A DNA stretch of 21,019 bases from CAZNPL01 sp964574815 (GTDB lineage: Bacteria; Planctomycetota; Phycisphaerae; UBA1845). Shown here in pieces: positions 7,096-13,865 of the stretch; positions within the stretch are counted from its first letter, which is position 1, and each line of letters opens with the position of its first letter. Under the pieces are notes generated by a model. The model searched no databases and had not been told where the DNA came from. It saw only the letters and a list, made by a program, of their open reading frames with translations. The DNA is taken from NCBI GenBank assembly GCA_964574815.1, contig CAZNPL010000063.1, positions 1 through 21,019 of the forward strand, read 5' to 3'. The position numbers were made by a program, and so were the translations under genes.

Positions 7096-7626
7096 ATGAA
7101 GCCAAAGAATATAGTGTCGGCCATCCTACTCCTTTTTGTGGTGGTCAGTGTAGTGTACCTGGTCGCCGGCGAATCCACGTCCAGAAAGGGGGCCAGCGAA
7201 GCCAGTGCTGGAAACGCCGGCGCGCCGGCCCTGCCTGCGAAGCCACAAGATCAGCGGGCAGAGACCGCCACAGGGGCCGGAGCACCGGCACACAGAGTTG
7301 TAGCCTATTATTTCCACGGCGACTTTCGATGTCGCACCTGCTTGGCGATGGAACGCTACGCACGTGAGGCTTTGGAGGAGGGGCTCGCTGATGAACTGGA
7401 ATCGGGGGCACTCGAGTGGCGCGCAGTCAACTATGATCTACCCGAGAACGAGCACTTCACACAGGATTATGGCTTGACCTCCAGCGCCGTTGTGCTCGTG
7501 AACATGATCGACAACAAGCAGCAGGAATGGAAAGACCTGCAGCAGATCTGGGACTTGGTCGGTGACGAAGGGGGATTCAAGGACTACGTCAGAAACGAAG
7601 CTGTGGCGTACCTGGAGAACGAGTAG
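7096..7626 (+). CDS. arsF: ArsF-family thioredoxin-like envelope protein
   Basis: A 176-residue protein with one N-terminal membrane anchor (about 7-24), a low-complexity Ala/Gly/Pro linker, and a thioredoxin-like domain. The domain begins VVAYYFHGDFRCRTC, with the redox pair Cys79 and Cys82 followed by LAMERYAREA. The YFHG..RC.TC signature and the length fit ArsF, named as a subunit of a nitrophenyl-compound reductase in the arsEFG system. The domain should face the periplasm given the single anchor. AGGAG lies about 6 nt before the ATG, and the stop overlaps the arsG start. No flavin-binding nitroreductase domain is visible, so the chemistry must rest on thiols or on a partner. Confidence 0.85.
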   Translation: MKPKNIVSAILLLFVVVSVVYLVAGESTSRKGASEASAGNAGAPALPAKPQDQRAETATGAGAPAHRVVAYYFHGDFRCRTCLAMERYAREALEEGLADELESGALEWRAVNYDLPENEHFTQDYGLTSSAVVLVNMIDNKQQEWKDLQQIWDLVGDEGGFKDYVRNEAVAYLENE

Positions 7627-8318
7627 TGACAGGCGAGATGATGCTGGGAATGGCCTCCGCCGCGTGGCTTGGGATTCTAACCTCGATCAGCCCCTGCCCA
7701 CTGGCCACGAACATCGCCGCGATCTCCTTCATTGGCAGGCGTGTCGGGAATCCGAAGGCCGTCGCCGCTACGGGGCTCTTGTACACCCTTGGCAGATCGC
7801 TCGCGTACGTTGTACTCGCGGCGATCCTCGTCGGGAGCTTGCTTGCTGCGCCCGCGGTGTCTCATGCACTGCAGAAGTACATGAACAAGATCCTGGGGCC
7901 CATCCTTATTCTGGTTGGCATGCTGCTGTTGGAACTCATCCAGATCAAAATCCCGGGTGGCGGCGTCGGCGAGAAGATGGGCAAACGAGTCGAGGCCTGG
8001 GGAGTATGGGGCGGCTTTCCTCTCGGAGTCGTGTTTGCGATGTCGTTTTGTCCGGCCTCCGCCGGGCTCTTCTTCGGCAGCCTGATTCCCCTGTCGGTCA
8101 AGTACGAGTCCAGCATCCTGCTTCCCCTACTGTTCGGGATTAGCACGGCGCTTCCGGTCTTCGCCTTCGCGATTCTCATTGCGCTAGGAACACAAGCGGT
8201 GGGCCGGGCGTTTGACAAAATCACGCAGTTTGAATGGTGGGCACGCCGACTAACGGGTGCGCTCTTTCTCACTGTGGGTGTGTACTTCTGCTTAGCGTTC
8301 ATCTTCCGCGTGCTGTGA
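7626..8318 (+). CDS. arsG: ArsG-family CcdA/DsbD-like membrane protein
   Basis: A 230-residue polytopic protein with about six membrane helices. The two halves are related in the manner of CcdA: ISPCPLATN in the first helix (Cys24) and MSFCPASAGLFFG in the fourth (Cys142). In CcdA/DsbD such a cysteine pair moves reducing equivalents across the inner membrane; ArsG is annotated as an efflux permease for aromatic aminoarsenicals. Both views are compatible with ArsE inside and ArsF outside. The start is GTG at 7626, overlapping the arsF stop by one base with GGAG at 7614-7617. The ATG at 7638 has no properly spaced ribosome site. Confidence 0.87.
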   Translation: MTGEMMLGMASAAWLGILTSISPCPLATNIAAISFIGRRVGNPKAVAATGLLYTLGRSLAYVVLAAILVGSLLAAPAVSHALQKYMNKILGPILILVGMLLLELIQIKIPGGGVGEKMGKRVEAWGVWGGFPLGVVFAMSFCPASAGLFFGSLIPLSVKYESSILLPLLFGISTALPVFAFAILIALGTQAVGRAFDKITQFEWWARRLTGALFLTVGVYFCLAFIFRVL

Positions 8319-8347
8319 CGCGGATTAAGAGCGAGGACTGCATTCAG

Positions 8348-9820
8348 ATGTGTCCATCCTGTCAGATCGATATGGTCGTGGCCTTGGTGGCGGTGTCGTT
8401 CGCCATGACCCTGTACATGCTGTTTCGGAGAGGAATTATGGGTAAGGGCAAGACTCTTCACAACGTAGCGATCGTGGTTGGGCTATTGGTCGTCGTCGGC
8501 GTTGGTGCCGGCATCATGACCGCCTCAGGACACCCCTCTCACGCGAGGGCTCAGGACATCGGGTCGGCAACGTCTACGATGCCTACGGTTGATAACCCCA
8601 AGCCGAGCAAAGCTCAGCCAGCAACCTCGGGAACTGCATCGGGTGACACAACACCCGCCACGCCGACGATGGACAAGGAGGTCATAGCCGGAAGCTCCAA
8701 GGTGGTACTGGCTACCGTTGACCGCGCCTGTAAGTGCACACAGCGAAGGTGCCAGGCGTGGATTGGCATCGTCAACGAGGTTGCCGCGCGGCATGACGGT
8801 GTGGTAGTCGAGCGTATCGACAGGCAGCGGGATTCAAAGCGTTATCAAGAGTTGTGCAAAGCGCACGGCGTCAACGGTGTGCCGTTGGCCTTCGTGTTCG
8901 GCCCCGATGGAACTTTCGTCGAGGCTTTCCGTGGCAACCTTCGTCGGGAGAAACTCGAGGAGGCAATTACGAAGGCGACGGGTGGCCCTGCGGCCGCAAG
9001 CGCTGTCGTGGAAGCAGCGGTTGACGCGGCTGGGGCGTTTGCAGAGGGGGAAGCCTTCCTGGCAAAGGCTGATTTCGCTGCCGCGCTGAACTCATTCAGG
9101 ACTGCTGCCAAGAACGGCGGCAAGAATCAGGAGTACGCGCAGCAGTACGCCATGCTTCGCCAGGTCCTTCAAATGCGCAGGAACTGCCCCAAGGAGAAGA
9201 ACACCGAACGGTGGCTAAAGATGGCCGAGGCGCTGCGTACGTTCTATTACGAGCACGGTCTTCATTCAGAAGCCTTGCCGCTTGACCAGGAGCGCCACCA
9301 GCGACACCGGTCTGCGGATTCTGCCGCGATGCTGGCTGAAACACAGCTTGCATTGGGCATGGACTCCCAAACCGTTGAGATGCTCGGCTGCCTTACCCCG
9401 GAGGAGACCTCGCCGCGAACAAGGGTCCTCCATGGTCTTGCGCTCGCTCGGCTCGGGCAGACCGAGATGGCGAAACAGGCAGCGGAGCAACCACAGCAAC
9501 TCTCCGACGACTTCGGGCCACGATATTTCTATGATCTCGCCCGCATGCGGGCCGCGGTCGAGGATACAAACGGAGCGATAAACGCACTGATTCGCTCGCT
9601 TGAACTGACCCCACCCAGTCGACTTGAGGCCCTGAAGACTGAAGCCAAGAAGTGCAAGGAGTTCAGCACGCTGGTGGGTACTCCAGGTTTCGCCCAGGCG
9701 ATGAACACGCCGTCCAAGATTGATGAGTCAGCGTGCAGCCAGGGCTCAGCCTGCGGCAATTGCCCGCAGCGTGCTGCGTGCGGACAGGACGCCGAGCCAA
9801 GCGGCAAGGACACACCGTAA
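8348..9820 (+). CDS. Membrane-anchored thioredoxin-like protein with helical-repeat domain and Cys-rich tail
   Basis: From ATG 8348 the product has 490 residues. It starts MCPSC, followed by two hydrophobic segments (about 9-26 and 37-56) with positive residues between them, then a Thr/Pro/Ser linker. A thioredoxin-like domain (about 118-210) has CKC...C (Cys128, Cys130, Cys135) where CxxC is usual, and a GVPLAFVFGPDG cis-proline loop. TPR-like helices follow (about 229-450), and the tail has four cysteines (463, 469, 472, 478). An alternative ATG at 8438 has a better ribosome site (GGAG at 8427-8430) and keeps only the second anchor. I prefer 8348 because the intervening codons look coding and the gap to arsG is only 29 nt. 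Probably a periplasmic thiol or metal partner of ArsFG. It closes the first operon. Confidence 0.75.
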   Translation: MCPSCQIDMVVALVAVSFAMTLYMLFRRGIMGKGKTLHNVAIVVGLLVVVGVGAGIMTASGHPSHARAQDIGSATSTMPTVDNPKPSKAQPATSGTASGDTTPATPTMDKEVIAGSSKVVLATVDRACKCTQRRCQAWIGIVNEVAARHDGVVVERIDRQRDSKRYQELCKAHGVNGVPLAFVFGPDGTFVEAFRGNLRREKLEEAITKATGGPAAASAVVEAAVDAAGAFAEGEAFLAKADFAAALNSFRTAAKNGGKNQEYAQQYAMLRQVLQMRRNCPKEKNTERWLKMAEALRTFYYEHGLHSEALPLDQERHQRHRSADSAAMLAETQLALGMDSQTVEMLGCLTPEETSPRTRVLHGLALARLGQTEMAKQAAEQPQQLSDDFGPRYFYDLARMRAAVEDTNGAINALIRSLELTPPSRLEALKTEAKKCKEFSTLVGTPGFAQAMNTPSKIDESACSQGSACGNCPQRAACGQDAEPSGKDTP

Positions 9821-9840
9821 TAGTCCACCCGAGGTGGCAC

Positions 9841-9987
9841 GTGTATGCGATGCGACCAGTTGTCGATGATGAAACCTGCGCCGCAGGGATCCGAGCATTG
9901 GATCGAGACTGCGCGCCGTACCGTGGGTTCTTCGACGGCAAACGTACGCTGCGGGTCTGCGACGAGGTTCTGAGCGGCCGCAGCTGA
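9841..9987 (+). CDS. Possible small hypothetical protein between the two operons
   Basis: From GTG 9841 (or ATG 9850) a frame of about 45-48 codons runs to TGA 9985. GAGG at 9831-9834 is 6 nt before the GTG. The peptide is charged, with cysteines in DETCAAG, RDCAPY and RVCDEV and the stretch GFFDGKRTLR, but I recognise no family. An overlapping frame from ATG 9845 (42 codons) fits the ribosome site about equally well. The 228-nt gap may therefore be non-coding or hold a gene remnant. Confidence 0.2.
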   Translation: MYAMRPVVDDETCAAGIRALDRDCAPYRGFFDGKRTLRVCDEVLSGRS

Positions 9988-10011
9988 GTGATAGATTCCC
10001 TGGAAAGGGAC

Positions 10012-10051
10012 TTGACAACGACGCAGAAACATATATGGATACGCATATATG
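10012..10051 (+). promoter_or_regulatory. Promoter and palindromic operator of the second ars operon
   Basis: TTGACA at 10012-10017 and TATGGA at 10034-10039 (16-bp spacer) form the likely promoter. Two identical self-complementary octamers, CATATATG at 10030-10037 and 10044-10051, flank GATACG. The whole is an inverted repeat covering the -10 box and the predicted start of transcription near 10046. The second octamer contains the arsR ATG at 10049, so the transcript is probably leaderless. This is a textbook position for repression by a dimeric ArsR. It shares no clear sequence with the first operon's element. Confidence 0.75.
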
Positions 10052-10444
10052 AACACGGCGATGAACACACCCCCGGACCTCTTCAAGGCCTTTGCGGATT
10101 CAACCCGCCTGCGGATTCTGAACCTCTTGCTTGAGGGAGAACTCTGCGTGTGTGACCTTTGCGAGGTCTTGGACATCATTCAGCCGACCGTGTCACGCCA
10201 CCTCGGCCACCTCCGGCGGGCGGGGCTGGTGGTTGGTCGGAGAGAGGGCAAATGGATGCACTACGGCATCGCAAAGTGCCCTGACAAGCTCGAACGTACG
10301 CTGCTCAACTGTATCAACTCATGCCTACGTCAGGTCGACGTGCTGCGCGAGGACCTGACGAGACTGCGGGGCGCTCGACCAAACGCCTCGTGTTCAAAAG
10401 AAGGGACCGGGCGAGGAAAGCGGGAACCGCTCCGAAAACGATGA
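10049..10444 (+). CDS. arsR: ArsR-family arsenic-responsive repressor (copy 2)
   Basis: A 131-residue winged-helix repressor. The N-terminal helix LFKAFADSTRLRILNLL precedes the metal site ELCVCDLC (31-38, Cys33, Cys35, Cys38), the canonical As(III)/Sb(III) motif. The recognition helix (TVSRHLGHLRRAGLV) and wing (GRREGKWMHYGI) follow. The C-terminal 30 residues are basic and Cys-poor, with no obvious function. ATG 10061 is an alternative start 12 nt downstream; neither has a ribosome site, in keeping with a leaderless message. It is 16 nt upstream of the ACR3 gene and should repress the whole second operon. Confidence 0.93.
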   Translation: MNTAMNTPPDLFKAFADSTRLRILNLLLEGELCVCDLCEVLDIIQPTVSRHLGHLRRAGLVVGRREGKWMHYGIAKCPDKLERTLLNCINSCLRQVDVLREDLTRLRGARPNASCSKEGTGRGKREPLRKR

Positions 10445-10460
10445 CGAAAGGGACTGAACA

Positions 10461-11531
10461 ATGCAGCAGGAACGCCTGAAACGGCTTTCTTTCCTGGATC
10501 GCTTCTTGACGCTCTGGATCTTCCTGGCAATGGCCATCGGTGTGTTCGGCGGCTACTTCTTCCCCGGTGTCGAGGGCTTTATCAACCGATTCCAGGTCGG
10601 AACAACCAACATACCGATCGCCATCGGCCTTATCCTGATGATGTATCCGCCGCTGGCCAAGGTGAAGTACGAGGAACTCGGCGATGTGTTTCGCGACTTC
10701 AAGGTTCTTGGCTTGTCGCTGGTGCAGAACTGGATCATCGGGCCGATTCTGATGTTCGTTCTCGCCATCCTCTTCCTGCGTGGCTACCCCGAGTACATGG
10801 TCGGGCTGATAATGATCGGCCTGGCGCGCTGCATCGCGATGGTCATCGTGTGGAACGATCTTGCCAAGGGTGACACCGAATACGCAGCCGGCCTGGTCGC
10901 GTTCAACTCGATATTCCAGGTGCTGTTCTTCTCGGTATACGCTTGGTTCTTCATCACGATTCTGCCGCCGCTGTTCGGCCTGCAAGGTGCTGCAGTGGCA
11001 GTCACGATTGGTCAGATCGCCGAGAGCGTGTTCATTTATCTCGGCATACCGTTCATCGCCGGGATGATCACGCGATTCGTGATGCTCAAGACCAAGGGCC
11101 GCGAATGGTACGAAACGAAGTTCATTCCGAGAATCTCGCCGATCACGCTGATCGCTCTGCTGTTCACGATCCTGGTCATGTTCTCGCTTAAGGGCGAGTA
11201 CATCGTCCAGCTACCGCTCGACGTCGTCCGGATCGCGATCCCGCTGTGTATCTACTTCGTTGTGATGTTCCTGGTGTCTTTCTGGATGGGCAAGAAACTC
11301 GGAGCCGACTACTCGAAGACGACGACGATCGCGTTTACGGCTGCCAGCAACAATTTCGAGTTGGCAATCGCCGTCGCCGTGGCGGTCTTTGGCATCCGCT
11401 CGGGCGTGGCCTTCGCGGCTGTGATCGGTCCCCTGGTCGAGGTGCCCGTGCTGATCAGCTTGGTGAACGTAGCGCTCTACCTCCGGCGGCGGTACTTCGT
11501 GCAGTCGCCCGCCGCTGTGGAGATTGGGTAG
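10461..11531 (+). CDS. acr3: ACR3-family arsenite efflux permease
   Basis: A 356-residue inner-membrane transporter with about ten helices, the usual length for ACR3. Key signatures are GLARCIAMVIVWNDLAKGD, containing the conserved cysteine (Cys124) of the fourth helix, and AASNNFELAIAVAVAVFG, containing the conserved glutamate (Glu300). Both residues are known to be needed for transport in this family. It exports As(III) using the proton motive force and does not need ArsA. AAGG lies about 9 nt before the start. The gap to the next gene, a metallopeptidase, is 18 nt, so both are likely on one transcript. Confidence 0.95.
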   Translation: MQQERLKRLSFLDRFLTLWIFLAMAIGVFGGYFFPGVEGFINRFQVGTTNIPIAIGLILMMYPPLAKVKYEELGDVFRDFKVLGLSLVQNWIIGPILMFVLAILFLRGYPEYMVGLIMIGLARCIAMVIVWNDLAKGDTEYAAGLVAFNSIFQVLFFSVYAWFFITILPPLFGLQGAAVAVTIGQIAESVFIYLGIPFIAGMITRFVMLKTKGREWYETKFIPRISPITLIALLFTILVMFSLKGEYIVQLPLDVVRIAIPLCIYFVVMFLVSFWMGKKLGADYSKTTTIAFTAASNNFELAIAVAVAVFGIRSGVAFAAVIGPLVEVPVLISLVNVALYLRRRYFVQSPAAVEIG

Positions 11532-11549
11532 TCAGAGGAAAGGTATAGG

Positions 11550-13217
11550 ATGACTCGTAGCCTTGGTCTCACGCACAGAGCGCTCGTTGCGGTGCTCTTT
11601 GCACTTATCCCGGGTGGCGGGTGCAGCGGGCTCGAGTCGACGTGGCCATGCTCGCTGCTGGCTGGAGGTCATGCAGGCGAACAACGCGGCCAGTGGGAGG
11701 CGGTACACCTGGATTTGTGTGCGGACTTGGATGTCCCTTCCAGGGCGCTGACTGGAAAGGGTGTCCTGCGGCTGCGCCTGTCGAATGAGCCTTCGTACGG
11801 GCCGACGCTTGAGCTAACCTGCCCGAGTCACTTTGCCAACGTGAGGGCGCCTGCGGGAGCAAACGTCACCATCGATTCGTCAGCCCGACAAGCTCGTGTA
11901 CGGTTCGCTGAGCCGCAGGAGATCGGAACTGAACTGGAGGTCGCGTTTGAGTTCACCAGCTGTGGAGGCTCGTGCCCCGTGGTAGTTTCGGCAAATTGTG
12001 CATACGCCCGCTGCCACGGGAACTGGTATCCGACGCCTCTGGCCGGTTCACCTTCCGTGCCTGGTACGACCCGTTTGACCGTGCCGGCTGGATGGCAAAC
12101 CTTGTCGAACGGCAGTCTAGTGCGGAGCCTTGTTGAGGGTGACCAACGTGTCGACACCTGGGAGATGACTTCGCCCGCTGCTCGGTCTTTTGCGGCCGGT
12201 CCCTATCACGTGGAACGATTCTCGTTTGATGACCGGACCATCGGTGTCTATACCCTGGCATCCGACAAGGAACGTGCGTCAAGATGGGCTGCGGGCCTAG
12301 CCGGGGTCCTTCAGGCACTTGAGGCTCGCTTCGGCCCGTACCCGTACGAGATGTCTTCAGTCGTGGAAATTCCCGAGGAGGTGGCAGCCTGGAAGGGCGC
12401 CTCGGACAACGGCTTCATCATGGTTGCGTCAAGTGTCTTCAAGTCAGATAGCGTGAACGTGCCGCTTATCGCCCACGAATTGGCCCACAGCTGGTGGGGA
12501 AACTACGTTCGAACTCGAGACCCGGCGGCGTTGATGGTAGATGAAGCCCTGGCCCAATACGGGGTTGTGTTGGCCATCGAGGCCATCGAAGGCAAGCAGG
12601 CCGCAACGGATTTCCTGCAATTCTCGCGTCCGGGGTATATCCCGTGCGAAAGCGCCTGTGGGTACTTCAACCGACTATTCGGAGAGAAGGACGACAAGGC
12701 CTTGATGAACCTGACCGGCGAAGGGCAAGACTACCTCTTGGCCAATTCTAAGGGCCACTGGGTCTATCACATGCTGCGCCGGCGCGTCGGTGATGGGCTA
12801 TTCTTCGACACGCTTCGGCGACTCGTGGAGCGGTACGGAGGCCGAGAGATGTCGTTGGCGGACCTGCGCGCCGCGTTCGTGCAGGCAGCTCCGTCGGCGG
12901 CGTCCTTGGAAACCTTCTTCAGTCAATGGCTCGATCGACCGGGTGCGCCGGTGTTCGATGTGACCTGGATGGCAGCAGATGGGGCGGACGGGCCGGCGGT
13001 GCGGATAACGATCCGACAGAAGGGCGAGCCGTACGAACTCCGGCTGGAGGTCGCCGTGGATGCGGACGATGCGTCCGAGACACACACCGTTCAGCTTTCC
13101 GACAGGGAGCAGACCTTCCTGCTTACCGCCCGCGGACAAGTCACGGGCGTGCGGATTGACCCGCAGCATCGGCTTCTGGTTTGGAATGCCGTTTACGAAC
13201 AAGAACGTGGCCCATGA
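11550..13217 (+). CDS. Exported M1-like (gluzincin) metallopeptidase
   Basis: A 555-residue protein with an N-terminal export signal ending near PGGGC (Cys25), a poor lipobox, so a lipoprotein is possible but not sure. Zinc-site residues are intact: HELAH at 309-313 and the third ligand Glu332, 19 residues after the second His (VDEALAQY). The exopeptidase motif GAMEN of M1 aminopeptidases appears to be GASDN (283-287), with Asp for Glu, so free-amino-terminus recognition may be altered. The C-terminal part (about 475-550) looks beta-rich. It sits 18 nt after acr3 with AAGG 6 nt before its ATG, well inside the ars operon, where I know no standard role for such an enzyme. Repair or turnover of envelope proteins damaged by arsenic is only a guess. 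Confidence 0.85.
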   Translation: MTRSLGLTHRALVAVLFALIPGGGCSGLESTWPCSLLAGGHAGEQRGQWEAVHLDLCADLDVPSRALTGKGVLRLRLSNEPSYGPTLELTCPSHFANVRAPAGANVTIDSSARQARVRFAEPQEIGTELEVAFEFTSCGGSCPVVVSANCAYARCHGNWYPTPLAGSPSVPGTTRLTVPAGWQTLSNGSLVRSLVEGDQRVDTWEMTSPAARSFAAGPYHVERFSFDDRTIGVYTLASDKERASRWAAGLAGVLQALEARFGPYPYEMSSVVEIPEEVAAWKGASDNGFIMVASSVFKSDSVNVPLIAHELAHSWWGNYVRTRDPAALMVDEALAQYGVVLAIEAIEGKQAATDFLQFSRPGYIPCESACGYFNRLFGEKDDKALMNLTGEGQDYLLANSKGHWVYHMLRRRVGDGLFFDTLRRLVERYGGREMSLADLRAAFVQAAPSAASLETFFSQWLDRPGAPVFDVTWMAADGADGPAVRITIRQKGEPYELRLEVAVDADDASETHTVQLSDREQTFLLTARGQVTGVRIDPQHRLLVWNAVYEQERGP

Positions 13218-13247
13218 CCGACATGCGAGCGTACAGGAGGTTTGGTG

Positions 13248-13613
13248 ATGAAGACCGATTGCTACATTTGCGACGAGTGTTTCGAGACCTTTGAACAGCA
13301 GGCCTCAATGTCTAAGACCGACAAGTATGCGAAAGGACACCGTGTGCGATGCCCGAGCTGCGCCTCGGAAGCGGCTCGGCAAGCAATGCTTAGGAGCAAC
13401 CGGCCCGGCACTCCAGCGGATTACGGTGTCTGCACGCCCTGGAACCAGCAGGAAAGCGGACAAACTCCAAGAGCGCAAAAGGATGCCCTGGATCATGAAC
13501 AGGTGCACCACGATCGAGATTTTCGTCCCGCCGATGCGCTGTGCCAGCGGGATGTGCGGCCCGACCATGGACGAAGAGCTAGTGCGGTTCAACGAAACGC
13601 TGGGCCGGCTTGA
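13248..13613 (+). CDS. Small zinc-ribbon protein (FmdB-like N-terminus)
   Basis: ATG 13248 has an ideal AGGAGG at 13235-13240 with a 7-nt spacer. The product is 121 residues. Residues 5-40 contain two knuckles, CYICDEC (Cys5, 8, 11) and CPSC (Cys35, 38), separated by FETFEQQASMS, resembling the FmdB-type zinc ribbon. Beyond about residue 70 the frame overlaps the arsD-like gene for over 100 nt and reads as low-complexity Arg/Asp/His sequence, so the real product may end earlier. A shift into the +2 frame would stop at TAG 13391-13393. A frameshift or a recent fusion of frames is possible. The role in the operon is unknown; metal binding is the obvious inference. Confidence 0.6.
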   Translation: MKTDCYICDECFETFEQQASMSKTDKYAKGHRVRCPSCASEAARQAMLRSNRPGTPADYGVCTPWNQQESGQTPRAQKDALDHEQVHHDRDFRPADALCQRDVRPDHGRRASAVQRNAGPA

Positions 13614-13818
13614 GCAACGTGCGCGCAACGCCATCGCCGTTCACCGGTATGTACCCAACCAGGAACCGCACAAGTTCATGCAAACCCCAGTCGTAATGAA
13701 CGCGATAAAGACTGGCGGCTGGTGTGCTGCTTCTCCTGGAATTGGAGAAAGCGGGGAAGAGACCATCGCCCAGCGGAACCGCATGAGCTTGAGTTACGGC
13801 CGGTTGGCCATAAAGTAA
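13495..13818 (+). CDS. arsD: ArsD-like arsenic metallochaperone, degenerate and probably frameshifted
   Basis: Residues 6-75 match ArsD: TIEIFVPPM, then RCASGMCGPTMDEEL, a helix, and a second half ending VVMNAIKTGG. ArsD normally has adjacent Cys12-Cys13 plus Cys18 to carry As(III) to ArsA. Here Cys16 and Cys21 remain, but the first of the pair is Arg15. After codon 75 the frame stops resembling ArsD. Skipping one base near 13719 gives a continuation of 21 residues containing LLLLELEKAGKRPS, resembling the expected LPL..V..GE..KAG.YPS segment, and ends at TGA 13784. A one-base insertion is therefore likely. ATG 13483 is an alternative start. No arsA is seen, so a normal chaperone role is doubtful. 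Confidence 0.65.
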   Translation: MNRCTTIEIFVPPMRCASGMCGPTMDEELVRFNETLGRLEQRARNAIAVHRYVPNQEPHKFMQTPVVMNAIKTGGWCAASPGIGESGEETIAQRNRMSLSYGRLAIK

Positions 13819-13865
13819 TGGATGCAACGTCGACATGGTGTCGGCGATGTGAGGTGGCCGTACGG

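Noticed and set aside
13722..13865. Upstream extension of the outer membrane factor
   Set aside because: It overlaps the arsD-like gene and would place residues before a clean lipoprotein signal that starts at 13866.
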